Program-made: the position numbers and the translations under genes | The notes under the pieces: generated by a model | The model's input: the letters and a program-made list of their open reading frames with translations, nothing else | What the model was told of the DNA's origin: nothing | Databases searched by the model: none | Part shown: in pieces, positions 57,125-64,000 of the stretch | How the letters are laid out: the number at the start of each line of letters is the position of its first letter | Numbering within the stretch: position 1 is the stretch's first letter | Source: Sphingomonas yunnanensis | GTDB lineage: Bacteria; Pseudomonadota; Alphaproteobacteria; Sphingomonadales; Sphingomonadaceae | Assembly: GCF_019898765.1 (NCBI RefSeq) | Contig: NZ_JAIOKB010000006.1 | Coordinates: forward strand, 62,001 to 126,000 | Length of the DNA: 64,000 nt | Direction: 5' to 3'

Positions 57125-57333
57125 AAGTCTCTCCCGGTACGGGGAGGGGCGTGCGAGCGAGATCGTGTTCCCCGAAGACGATCGTGGCGTGCTGCGAGTA
57201 CGCCGAAGCTCGGACGCCGGCCGCAGGCCGGTGGTGGAGGGGGCACTCCACGCAGCTCAGCGCCAGGGGAAGCCTCCCCTCCACCATGCTGCGTATGGTC
57301 CCGCTGCCCGCGAGTGGGGAGGATCTCAGGCCT
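57125..57333. repeat. Repeat-rich junction, family 3 elements
   Basis: CTCTCCCGGTACGGGGAGGG near the left, GGTGGAGGGGG and GCCTCCCCTCCACC in the middle, and CCCGCGAGTGGGGAGGATCT at the right. It looks like a diverged, possibly composite copy of the 140-bp unit. Between the 50-residue gene and the convergent M14 peptidase. Confidence 0.6.
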
Positions 57334-58454
57334 CACAACCCGTCGATCATCTCCGCCACCACCTCGAGGCATGACACGCCCAGCATGCGGCTGCGCCCGG
57401 GACTCCAGCCGAACGCGGCGTCCGGGTTGGGGTCGTGGTCCTTGAACGGCATCTCGAGCGTCACCGACACCGCGCCGAAGCGCTCGGCGAGCTGGTTGGT
57501 CGACATCGACAGATTGGCCCGGCCCGGCGCCGATCGCTCGTAGCCGAGCTCGGTCTGGAAATCGCGGCTGTGCGCCGCCAGCCGCCGACCGAAGTCGTAG
57601 AATTTGGCGCCGTGGGCGTCGGTCCAGGAGGGGATGCCCTCGAAGCCCGCGATGAAGTTCGCCGGGATCGCCTCGTCGCCGTGGACGTCCATCGCGAAGG
57701 TGACGCCGGTACGGTCCATCTCGCGCAGCACGCACAGCACCTCGGGACTGCGCTCGGGGCTGGGCGCGTGCCACTCGCGGTTGAGGTTCACGCCCGCGGC
57801 ATTGGTGCGCAGGTGGCCACGGCGCGTCCCGTCGGGATTCATGTTGGGCACGACATGGACCGTCGCCGCCGCCAGCAGCGGTGCGGCGGCGTCGCTGGTG
57901 AGCCAGTCGAGCGCGCCCTCCATCCAATATTCGGTCATCGACTCGCCGGGATGCTGGCGGCCGTACAGCCACACCTGCTTGGCGCCGCTGCCGACGCGGA
58001 AATAGTCGATCGCCTGACCGTCGAGGGTGGTGCCCAGCTCGCGGTGGGTCACACCCGGCCTGGCCGCGATCCGCGCCACCAGTCGCGCGTGCATCTCCAT
58101 CGTGAAAGGCGCGAAATAGGCGAACCAGGCGAGATCGCCGGTGCCGGTCCAGTCGAACTGGAGCACGCCGGCGTCGTAGCGCGTGTCGATCATCCGCCAC
58201 GCCTCCAGGTCGGTCGAGGCGCGCGTGCGATAGCCCGGCCAGCCGAACGGATAGGCCGACTGGCCGGCGTTGACGATGCGGAAGGTCACGCGCTTGCCGC
58301 GCAGGCCCGCGGCGCGGAAGTAGAACCATTGGTAGAAGTCGGACTGGTGGTCGCGCACGATCTCGAGATCGCAGGTCCAGTCGTCCCCCTCGCCGCTGAG
58401 CTCGACCAGGCGGATATTGCCGCCATCGAAGGCGGCGTTGATCTGTAGCGTCAT
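57333..58454 (-). CDS. M14 metallocarboxypeptidase, cytosolic carboxypeptidase (CCP/AGBL)-like
   Basis: 373 residues. An N-terminal beta-sandwich typical of CCP enzymes (WTCDLEIVRDHQSDFYQWFYF, about 25-46; FGWPGYRTRAS) is followed by the peptidase domain. Zinc ligands: H168 and E171 in GRQHPGESMTEYW, H258 in AMDVHGDE; catalytic E334 in SVTLEMPFKD; substrate-binding NMNPDGTRRG and NLNREW. No signal peptide. The eukaryotic relatives remove glutamate from protein tails; the bacterial substrate is unknown. Its ATG overlaps the stop of the upstream lipoprotein gene (ATGA). Confidence 0.9.
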   Translation of the reverse strand: MTLQINAAFDGGNIRLVELSGEGDDWTCDLEIVRDHQSDFYQWFYFRAAGLRGKRVTFRIVNAGQSAYPFGWPGYRTRASTDLEAWRMIDTRYDAGVLQFDWTGTGDLAWFAYFAPFTMEMHARLVARIAARPGVTHRELGTTLDGQAIDYFRVGSGAKQVWLYGRQHPGESMTEYWMEGALDWLTSDAAAPLLAAATVHVVPNMNPDGTRRGHLRTNAAGVNLNREWHAPSPERSPEVLCVLREMDRTGVTFAMDVHGDEAIPANFIAGFEGIPSWTDAHGAKFYDFGRRLAAHSRDFQTELGYERSAPGRANLSMSTNQLAERFGAVSVTLEMPFKDHDPNPDAAFGWSPGRSRMLGVSCLEVVAEMIDGL

Positions 58455-59050
58455 TTCACCTCGACCGTGCGCCCGGATTCGCCGGGAAAATCCTTGAACA
58501 GAGCGGCGGCCAGCCGGGCCGCGACCGCGTTGGCATCGGCGTCGGGCGCGCTGGTGTCGGTGAGCGACTGCGCCTGACCCTCCCAGATCGCGTTGGGGCC
58601 GCGCCGCAGCCGCACCGCCAGCTCGGTCACCACGCCGACGCGCTCGCGCGGCTGACCCAGCGGGAAGCTGACGCCGCCGCCCAGCCCGGTGCCGCCGCGC
58701 CGCCCTCCGGAGAAGCCGCCGCCGTCCAGGCCGATCTGCACGGGCGAGCGGCGCGGCGGCAGCGGCCGGTCGGTGCGGGTGAAGCCGACGGTGGCGATAT
58801 ATTGCGCGGCGGTGCCGGGCGCGGGGCTGCTAAAGCCGTTGCGCAGCAGCTCGGCCTCTACCGCGGCGGCATAGGTCTTGTATTCGAGGCTGGGGGAGCC
58901 GCCGCCTTGCAGCGGCTCGACGCTGACGGTGCCGCGCTCGGCCACCGCGTCATAGTGGAAGCGAGTCGCTTCGACCGGGAAGCGCTGTGGCCCGGTGGCA
59001 CAGGCGGCCAGCGGCGCGGCGGCGAGAAGGACGAGGACGAGACGACGCAT
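58451..59050 (-). CDS. DUF4136-like lipoprotein
   Basis: 199 residues from MRRLVLVLLAAAPLAAC (ATG at 59050); lipobox LAAC with the Cys at 17. The body fits DUF4136: FHYDAVAERGTVSVEPL, then SLEYKTYAAAVEAELLRNGF and YIATVGFTRTDRP, a Gly-rich stretch (GGGFSGGRRGGTGLGGG), and RRGPNAIWEGQAQS. Outer-membrane or periplasmic lipoprotein of unknown role. Overlaps the M14 peptidase start by 4 bp, so they are co-translated. Confidence 0.85.
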   Translation of the reverse strand: MRRLVLVLLAAAPLAACATGPQRFPVEATRFHYDAVAERGTVSVEPLQGGGSPSLEYKTYAAAVEAELLRNGFSSPAPGTAAQYIATVGFTRTDRPLPPRRSPVQIGLDGGGFSGGRRGGTGLGGGVSFPLGQPRERVGVVTELAVRLRRGPNAIWEGQAQSLTDTSAPDADANAVAARLAAALFKDFPGESGRTVEVK

Positions 59051-59166
59051 GACAGAGCCTTCACGGAAACGATCGCTGCGGCATAGCAACGCCGCAGCGT
59101 GTCGCAAGCTCCGCGGGGAGGCGGGCGGACCGCCGGACTAGAGCGCCGTCCGGCCCACGGCGCGCG

Positions 59167-59195
59167 ATCCTCCCCGCCAGGCGGAGAGGATCGGG
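59167..59195. repeat. Short palindrome, family 3 type
   Basis: GATCCTCCCCGCCAGGCGGAGAGGATC between the divergent DUF4136 gene and rpmJ. Confidence 0.55.
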
Positions 59196-59216
59196 TGGCG
59201 CCCACCCCCGACTCGG

Positions 59217-59245
59217 TTGACTTTCCACCCCTCGCTCTCTAGGCG
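59217..59245 (+). promoter_or_regulatory. Candidate housekeeping promoter of rpmJ
   Basis: TTGACT (59217-59222), 17 bp, TAGGCG (59240-59245), 39 bp before the rpmJ start. Shares TTGACT-N17-TA with the rpsD promoter candidate. Confidence 0.4.
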
Positions 59246-59284
59246 GCGCGCTTTCCCTATTCTCTCGACAGAAGCGCCACCGCC

Positions 59285-59410
59285 ATGAAGATCCGCAACA
59301 GCCTCAAGTCGCTCAAGGACCGCCACCGCGACAATCGCGTGATCCGTCGCCGCGGCCGCACCTACGTCATCAACAAGACCAACCGTCGCTTCAAGGCGCG
59401 CCAGGGCTGA
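59285..59410 (+). CDS. rpmJ: 50S ribosomal protein L36
   Basis: 41 residues: [19 protein letters not shown], then [21 protein letters not shown]. This is the alphaproteobacterial form of L36, without the zinc-binding Cys/His set of the E. coli protein. Starts at the ATG at 59285. Eight bases separate its stop from the GTG of the HAD phosphatase. Confidence 0.95.
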   Translation: MKIRNSLKSLKDRHRDNRVIRRRGRTYVINKTNRRFKARQG

Positions 59411-59418
59411 GCCCTGAC

Positions 59419-60072
59419 GTGACGTCGGCGGTCACCGTCCCGACGTCGGTGATCTTCGACGTCGGTCACGTCCTCTACGACTGGGACCCACGTGCGCTTT
59501 ACGGGCGTCTGTTCGACGACGAGCAGGCGCTCGACTCGTTCCTGGGCGAAGTCGCGACGCGCGATTGGCATTTCCAGCACGACGCCGGCCGACCCTTCGT
59601 CGAGACCAGCGCCGAGCTCGCCGCGCTGTACCCGCAGCACGCCGCGATGATCGCTCTGTGGGGGCCGCGCTTCGGCGAGCAGATCCCGGGGCCGATCCCG
59701 GGCATGCCCGAGCTGGTCGAAGAGCTCGACTTGCGCGGCGTGACGCTGTTCGCGATCACCAACTTCTCGGGCGAGTTCTTCGCGCCGTTCCGCGCGCGCG
59801 AGGCAGCACTGTTCGACCGCTTCCGCGACATCGTCGTCTCGGGCGACGAGCGCGTGGTCAAGCCCGACCCCGCGATCTTCCACCTCGCGCTGCGCCGCTT
59901 CGCGCTCACCGCCGACCAGGCCTTCTTCGTCGACGACAATGAAGCGAACGTCGCCGCGGCGCGCGCGCTCGGCATCCGCTCGCACCTGTTCTCCGCGGCG
60001 GAGCCGCTGCGTGCGGAGCTGACCGCGCTCGGCCTGCTGGATGATGCGCATGGTCAGGCAGCGGCCGACTGA
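59419..60072 (+). CDS. HAD-superfamily hydrolase, subfamily IA
   Basis: 217 residues, GTG start close behind rpmJ. Motif I is VIFDVGHVLYDWDP (nucleophile Asp present; the usual second Asp of DxD is replaced by Gly-His, i.e. DVGHVL, as in the YihX/epoxide-hydrolase-like N-terminal group). Motif II is FAITNFSGEFF, motif III the Lys of VVKPDPAIF, motif IV FVDDNEANVAAAR. The family acts on small phosphate esters; with DxG instead of DxD, substrate type is uncertain. Confidence 0.87.
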   Translation: MTSAVTVPTSVIFDVGHVLYDWDPRALYGRLFDDEQALDSFLGEVATRDWHFQHDAGRPFVETSAELAALYPQHAAMIALWGPRFGEQIPGPIPGMPELVEELDLRGVTLFAITNFSGEFFAPFRAREAALFDRFRDIVVSGDERVVKPDPAIFHLALRRFALTADQAFFVDDNEANVAAARALGIRSHLFSAAEPLRAELTALGLLDDAHGQAAAD

Positions 60073-60118
60073 TCCTGCTCTCCATGGCGCTGCGCGAACG
60101 TCGCTGGCACTCTCCCGG

Positions 60119-60209
60119 TGTGTTCCCGCGAACGCGGGAACCCAGGGTCAAGCAGAACGACGACGGTCACGCTGGCACCGTCTGGGCTCCGGCGTGCGCG
60201 GGAGCACGA
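60119..60209. repeat. Palindromic repeat pair, family 1, tandem genes
   Basis: TGTTCCCGCGaaCGCGGGAACCCAGGGTC (60121-60149, given in parts) and GGGCTCCGGCGtgCGCGGGAGCAC (60184-60207) in opposite orientation, between the HAD and EamA genes. Confidence 0.75.
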
Positions 60210-60267
60210 TGGTGTGTCGCAGGGACGTTCTGCCTGCGACGAATTGCGATGGTCGCGAGGATCTGAG

Positions 60268-61185
60268 GTGAGCACGTTCCCGACCACCCCCGTCGCGGTG
60301 CCGCCGCGCCACCTGCTGCTCGCGCTCGCCGTGGTGGCGGTATGGGGCACCAACTTCGTCGTGATCCGGGCCGCGCTCGACGTGCTGCCGCCGCTCGCCT
60401 TCGCCGCCTGCCGCTTCGCGCTCGCCTTCCTGCCGGCGCTGTTCGTGCCGCGCCCGAAGGTGTTGTGGCGCTCGCTCGCCGCTTATGGCCTGCTGATCGG
60501 CGCGGGGCAGTTCGGGATGCTGTTCCTGGCGATGGACGGCTGGATCTCGCCCGGACTGGCGAGCCTGGTGGTGCAGAGCCAGGTGTTCTTCACCATCGGG
60601 CTCGCGATCATGCTGAGCGGTGAGCGCGTGCGCGCCTATCAGCTCGGCGCACTGGTCCTGGCGAGCGCGGGCATCCTCACCATCCTCGTCCATAACGACC
60701 GCGCCGCCACCCCGCTGGGGATCGCGCTGACGATCGCGGCGGCGATCAGCTGGGCGGGCGGCAACCAGGTCGCGAAGGCGAGCGGCACCACCGACATGCT
60801 CGGCTTCGTCGTCTGGTCGAGCGCCTTCGCGGTGCCGCCGCTGGCCGCCGCCGCGCTGCTGGTCGAGGGCGCGGCGCCGATCGCAGAGGCGGTGCAGCGC
60901 GCCGGGCCAAGTGTGTGGGCCGCGGTAGTGTGGCAGGCGGTCGGCAACACGTTGTTCGGCTATGCCGCCTGGGGCTGGCTGCTGGCGCGCCATCCCGCCG
61001 CGACGATCACGCCGAGCGCGATGCTGGTGCCGGTATTCGGCATGGGCACCTCGGCGCTGTTGCTGGGCGAGCCGCTGCCGGGGTGGAAGCTGCTGGCCGC
61101 CGCGTTGGTGCTGGGCGGGCTCGCGCTCAACCTGCTGTGGCCGCGCGTCAGCGGCTATCCTTGGCGGCGCGGCGCGGCGGGCTGA
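60268..61185 (+). CDS. EamA-family (DMT superfamily) transporter
   Basis: 305 residues from the GTG at 60268 (GAGG upstream). Ten membrane helices in two EamA halves: LLLALAVVAVWGTNFVVIRAAL begins the first; LGIALTIAAAISWAGGNQVAK begins the second, with conserved PALFVPRPK and TPSAMLVPVFGMGTSALLLGE. The family exports amino acids or other metabolites; substrate unknown. Confidence 0.9.
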   Translation: MSTFPTTPVAVPPRHLLLALAVVAVWGTNFVVIRAALDVLPPLAFAACRFALAFLPALFVPRPKVLWRSLAAYGLLIGAGQFGMLFLAMDGWISPGLASLVVQSQVFFTIGLAIMLSGERVRAYQLGALVLASAGILTILVHNDRAATPLGIALTIAAAISWAGGNQVAKASGTTDMLGFVVWSSAFAVPPLAAAALLVEGAAPIAEAVQRAGPSVWAAVVWQAVGNTLFGYAAWGWLLARHPAATITPSAMLVPVFGMGTSALLLGEPLPGWKLLAAALVLGGLALNLLWPRVSGYPWRRGAAG

Positions 61186-61248
61186 GCCCGGGCGGAACGA
61201 TCGCGCGTTCGCCTCGCTTGGATCAAGTCCAGTGAGGGAGCAGGGAAT

Positions 61249-61626
61249 ATGGAAGACCAGCGCGTGTGGGCGTTCGAGGAGAGCCTGTGGACCGCCGACG
61301 CGGACCATTATCGTGAGTCGATCGACGAATCGGCGCTGATGGTGGTGCCGCAGCCGCCTTACGTGCTCGAGAGCGCCGCGGCGGTGGAGGCCGTGAGCAA
61401 GACTCCGCGCTGGGACGCGGTGCGCTTCAGCGACCAGCGTATCGTGCGGCCGCAGGAGGGACTGATCGTGGCGGCCTATAAGGTCGAGGCGTCGAAGGGT
61501 GGGGGCGAGACCTATGTCGCGCACTGCACCTCGACCTATCGCCGGATCGAGCACGAGCGCTGGACCGTGGTGCAGCACCAGCAGACCCCGCCGCTGGTGG
61601 CGGAGGCGAAGCTGGAGGCGGGGTAA
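61249..61626 (+). CDS. NTF2/SnoaL-fold protein (DUF4440-like)
   Basis: 125 residues. Starts FEESLWTADADHYRESIDESALMVVPQPP, then WDAVRFSDQRIVRPQEGLIVAAYKVEA and YVAHCTSTYRRIEHERWTVVQHQQTPP; the last is the typical strand pattern of NTF2-like domains with the conserved HQ near the end. Could be an enzyme or a small-molecule-binding protein; nothing decides. Follows the EamA transporter on the same strand. Confidence 0.75.
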   Translation: MEDQRVWAFEESLWTADADHYRESIDESALMVVPQPPYVLESAAAVEAVSKTPRWDAVRFSDQRIVRPQEGLIVAAYKVEASKGGGETYVAHCTSTYRRIEHERWTVVQHQQTPPLVAEAKLEAG

Positions 61627-61716
61627 AGCCATTTAGGTTGAGCGGCGCGCGTGTGGAGAACCGCCTCCACCACGCGCTCCGCGAGCGTGAGGGCTTTGGC
61701 TTGCCCCGGCGAGCCA

Positions 61717-61741
61717 AGATGGTGTCCGGGGGACACCATCT
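61717..61741. repeat. Perfect 11-bp hairpin
   Basis: AGATGGTGTCC-ggg-GGACACCATCT downstream of the NTF2-like gene. Could act as a terminator without T-tract or as part of the repeat-rich junction. Confidence 0.6.
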
Positions 61742-61766
61742 CGCCCTTCCGCCCCCTCTGCGTGCC

Positions 61767-61866
61767 GGGGAGGATTGCGCTCCTCCCCGCATGGCGGAGA
61801 GAGGGGCCGGGCCGCGCCGCGACGCGGCGTGGAGGAGGGGGCTCTCCGCGTACGACCACGCCTTTA
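61767..61866. repeat. Palindromic repeat, family 3, convergent junction
   Basis: GGGGAGGA-ttgcgc-TCCTCCCC (61767-61788), followed by a GTGGAGGAGGGGGCTCTCCGCG segment like the inner arm of 37555-37707. Between the NTF2-like and HerA-like genes. Confidence 0.65.
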
Positions 61867-61873
61867 AGTGCCC

Positions 61874-63337
61874 CTAAGCCGCCTCCGCCGCCCCCGTCGT
61901 CCAGCCCAGATGCGGGATCGTGATCGAGCGCTTGCCCGCCATGTCGGTGCGCGTGACGAACAGGTCGCGACTCTCGATATAGCCGATCAGCCGCTTCACC
62001 CGCCCGAGCGAGCTCGTCCCATAGGTATGCGCGATCGCCTCGTCCGAGGGGCACGGCTCGCCGTCACGCGCCGCCTTCGCCACGAGCAGGAAGGCGCCGA
62101 GCATGTCGTCGGGTAGCCCCTGCGCCAGCGCCAGCGCGCTCGCCCATTCCTCCGCCTGCGGGGTGAAGATGCCGGCGCGCGCGCACGACAGCCGGCGGCT
62201 GAAGGCGGGAAGGTCGAGCGCCGGGCGCGCCACGCCCGTCATGCGGCAGCGCACCTGGAAGTCCTGGAACAATATCGCGGCGGGCCGCCCCGCGCTCTCC
62301 GTATCGGCGACGATCGCGCGCAGCACCTCGGCGTAGACCGCCTCGACCTCCTCCTCGGAGCGGTCGGGTAGCGCAGGCGCGGGCACGCTCGCCGTGGCCG
62401 ACGCGGCGAGGTCGGCGAGCAGCTCCTCGCTCGGCACGCGGCGCGGGCGCGGGTCGAACGAGAGCGGCAGAGCGGGCGCCGCCTCGGGAGTGACGTCGAG
62501 CAGCGCCTGGACGTCGACGCTGTCCGCCTTGGGCAGCGGCACCAACTTGGGGCTGCCGCTGCGCGCCTGAGTCTCTACCGCGCCGATCTTCACCGTCAGC
62601 GGGCGGCGCGACACCGCGGGGCCGAGCGCCAGGAAGGTGCCGCGCGCGAGGTCGCGGATCACGTCGGCCTGGCGCCGCTCCATGCCGAGCAGGTCCGCCG
62701 CGCGGGCCATGTCGATGTCGAGGAAGGTGCGGCCCATGAGAAAGTTGCTCGCCTCGGCCGCGACGTTCTTGGCGAGCTTGGCGAGCCGCTGCGTCGCGAT
62801 CACCCCGGCGAGCCCGCGCTTGCGGCCGCGGCACATGAGGTTGGTCATCGCCGAGAGCGAGGCGCGGCGCACGTCCTCGGCCACCTCGCCGCCGGTGGTG
62901 GGGGCGAACAGCTGCGCCTCGTCGACCACCACCAAAGCGGGGTACCAATGCTCGCGCGGCGCGTCGAACAAGGCGCCGAGGAAGCCCGCGGCGCAGCGCA
63001 TCTGGCCCTCTGCTTCCAACCCCTCGAGGCTGAGCACGACGCTGGCGCGATGCTCGCGCAGGCGCGCGGCGATGCGCGCGATCTCGCGCTCGGCATAGTC
63101 CGCGCCCTCGATCACGACATGGCCGTAACGCTCGGATAAGGTGACGAAATCGCCCTCGGGATCGATCACCACCTGCTGCACCTGCCCGGCCGAGCCCTCG
63201 AGCAGCCGGCGCAGCAGGTGCGACTTGCCCGAGCCCGAATTGCCCTGGACGAGCAAGCGGGTGGCGAGCAGTTCCTCGAGATCCATTGTCACGGGCGCGC
63301 CCGACGGATCGGTGCCCATGTCCACGCTGACGGTCAT
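61874..63337 (-). CDS. HerA-like (DUF87/FtsK-HerA superfamily) ATPase with C-terminal winged helix
   Basis: 487 residues from MTVSVDMGTD (ATG at 63337; an ATG at 63319 is also possible). Walker A QGNSGSGKSHLLRR (about 31-44), an acidic VVIDPEGDF, Walker B ALVVVDEAQLF (near 133), and the HerA-like sensor region CRGRKRGLAGVIATQRLAKL. The C-terminal third has a helix-turn-helix-like SDEAIAHTYGTSSLGRVKRLIGYI and a wing. HerA proteins are hexameric DNA translocases, some in repair with NurA, some in defence systems; no nuclease or effector partner is adjacent here, so the role is open. Confidence 0.85.
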   Translation of the reverse strand: MTVSVDMGTDPSGAPVTMDLEELLATRLLVQGNSGSGKSHLLRRLLEGSAGQVQQVVIDPEGDFVTLSERYGHVVIEGADYAEREIARIAARLREHRASVVLSLEGLEAEGQMRCAAGFLGALFDAPREHWYPALVVVDEAQLFAPTTGGEVAEDVRRASLSAMTNLMCRGRKRGLAGVIATQRLAKLAKNVAAEASNFLMGRTFLDIDMARAADLLGMERRQADVIRDLARGTFLALGPAVSRRPLTVKIGAVETQARSGSPKLVPLPKADSVDVQALLDVTPEAAPALPLSFDPRPRRVPSEELLADLAASATASVPAPALPDRSEEEVEAVYAEVLRAIVADTESAGRPAAILFQDFQVRCRMTGVARPALDLPAFSRRLSCARAGIFTPQAEEWASALALAQGLPDDMLGAFLLVAKAARDGEPCPSDEAIAHTYGTSSLGRVKRLIGYIESRDLFVTRTDMAGKRSITIPHLGWTTGAAEAA

Positions 63338-63452
63338 TGCCGCCGCCTGTGCCCGATGGGACGGAGTCGGGGCAAGCGCGATGATGGACGCACGAGACGC
63401 ACGCGACAGCGCGCGCTCACCACGCAGGGGACGCCACGACACCCGCCGCGCT

Positions 63453-63535
63453 CGCTACCTTTTCGCATCTTCGCGTGAGCATCGATCTTGTGTTCACGCG
63501 AGGACGCGAGGACGCGAGGACGCGAAGAGGTAGCG
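63453..63535. repeat. Imperfect inverted repeat containing four tandem 8-bp units
   Basis: CGCTACCT (63453) and AGGTAGCG (63528-63535) form the outer arms. Inside the right half are three copies of ACGCGAGG and one ACGCGAAG (63496-63527). Confidence 0.7.
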
Positions 63536-63575
63536 CGTGACGATCAGGACATCGCCCCTAGCAAGCCCTCGCTGC

Positions 63576-63659
63576 GCCTCCGCGCCTCCGCGCGAACCAA
63601 CCAGCGCTCCGCCCACGGCACGCGTACGGTCCGTGATGATCGCGCAGAGACGCAGAGGC
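63576..63659. repeat. Inverted repeat of the GCCTCYGCGYCTCYGCGCGA type
   Basis: Left arm GCCTCCGCGCCTCCGCGCGA (63576-63595) and right arm TCGCGCAGAGACGCAGAGGC (63640-63659) are inverted copies differing at a few positions, with a 44-bp loop. A fourth type of intergenic repeat. Confidence 0.65.
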
Positions 63660-63770
63660 GGGGGAACGCGGAGATGGTGGTGTTGCCGCTGCGCGGCGGG
63701 ATGGCGCCCCCGCTCTGGCATCGCAGGCCCGCGCGGGATAAGGGCTCGAGATTACCCGCTAGAGGCAGTC

Positions 63771-64000
63771 ATGGCAGGCCATTCCAAATTCAAGAACATC
63801 ATGCACCGCAAGGGTGCGCAGGATAAGAAGCGCTCGGGCATGTTCTCCAAGCTCAGCCGCGAGATCACCGTGGCGGCGAAGATGGGGCTGCCCGATCCCG
63901 ACATGAACCCGCGGCTGCGCGCCGCGGTGAACGCCGCCAAGGCGCAGTCGATGCCCAAGGACAATATCCAGCGCGCGATCGACAAGGCGAGCAAGGGCGA
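63771..64000 (+). CDS. YebC/PmpR-family protein (3' end beyond window)
   Basis: 76 codons visible, starting [18 protein letters not shown], then [15 protein letters not shown] and [27 protein letters not shown], the highly conserved N-terminal domain of the YebC family. Members were called transcriptional regulators and more recently shown, in some bacteria, to help ribosomes at proline stretches. In many proteobacteria the gene precedes ruvC/ruvAB, which would lie beyond the edge. Confidence 0.95.
   Translation, partial: MAGHSKFKNIMHRKGAQDKKRSGMFSKLSREITVAAKMGLPDPDMNPRLRAAVNAAKAQSMPKDNIQRAIDKASKG

Larger units (their letters stand above)
63338..63770. other. 433-bp intergenic region with repeats
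   Basis: Divergent promoter region of the HerA-like ATPase and yebC. It holds a tandem 8-bp repeat inside an imperfect inverted repeat (63453-63535) and a separate inverted repeat (63576-63659). No open frame with coding character is seen. Confidence 0.5.

Noticed and set aside
61874..63770. HerA-like gene as part of an anti-phage defence island
   Set aside because: No nuclease, SIR2, reverse transcriptase or other defence gene is next to it, and its neighbours are housekeeping genes.

Overview
The window is GC-rich, gene-dense alphaproteobacterial chromosome, most likely from a sphingomonad (Sphingomonas or close relative). The evidence is CtrA, a C4-pathway 5-aminolevulinate synthase, an ATP12-type F1 chaperone, a DUF1244 gene beside pyruvate kinase, a 41-residue L36, a Sphingomonas/Caulobacter-style TonB-dependent receptor and many short start-stop overlaps. 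I see no prophage, transposase, CRISPR array, tRNA or rRNA. Nearly everything is housekeeping or envelope biology; accessory character is greatest in the first 13 kb.

Layout. 1-4.4 kb: a cell-surface-signalling cassette on the minus strand (ECF sigma factor, FecR-like anti-sigma factor, TonB receptor with STN domain; the receptor runs off the left edge). 4.6-8.3 kb: a large secreted nuclease with RTX repeats, divergent from it. 8.4-12.6 kb: a Tat-exported class V aminotransferase coupled to a second TonB receptor, preceded by an internally deleted alkaline phosphatase remnant. 12.9-23.9 kb: an LprI-like protein, a metallophosphatase, gmk, the HAD/ATP12 operon, a crotonase, two glycine-zipper proteins sharing an upstream inverted repeat, OsmC, then crcB, a pseudouridine synthase, two hot-dog thioesterases and a TRIC-type channel. 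24-38 kb: a Crp/Fnr regulator divergent from a TolB-propeller/amidohydrolase fusion, a BaiN-type flavoprotein, hemA, murI, plsY, dprA, an intracellular PHB depolymerase, an MsbA-like ABC exporter and a universal stress protein. 38-48 kb: pyruvate dehydrogenase E2, a small membrane protein, a thioesterase, E3, two membrane proteins, ctrA and a third TonB receptor. 48-64 kb: a CinA-type protein, map, a CAP-domain lipoprotein, glnB-glnA behind a sigma-54 promoter, a flavin-split-barrel protein, rpsD, DUF1244, pyk, an M14 carboxypeptidase with a DUF4136 lipoprotein, rpmJ, a HAD phosphatase, an EamA transporter, an NTF2-like protein, a HerA-like ATPase and the start of yebC.

Three non-coding themes stand out. 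First, the window is seeded with at least three families of palindromic intergenic repeats, and 11 of the 12 convergent gene junctions carry one or a plain hairpin, which suggests a role in separating converging transcripts. Second, regulatory sites can be read directly: a full CtrA box with an adjacent GANTC methylation site upstream of ctrA, a near-consensus sigma-54 promoter upstream of glnB, and an inverted repeat with identical geometry upstream of the two glycine-zipper genes. Third, plsY has no ATG, GTG or TTG start that preserves its essential first motif; CTG is the best candidate.

I did not find a convincing new defence or biosynthetic system. The best leads for unexplained biology are the TonB receptor/exported PLP-enzyme pair, the two-gene glycine-zipper regulon and the repeat families at convergent gene ends.
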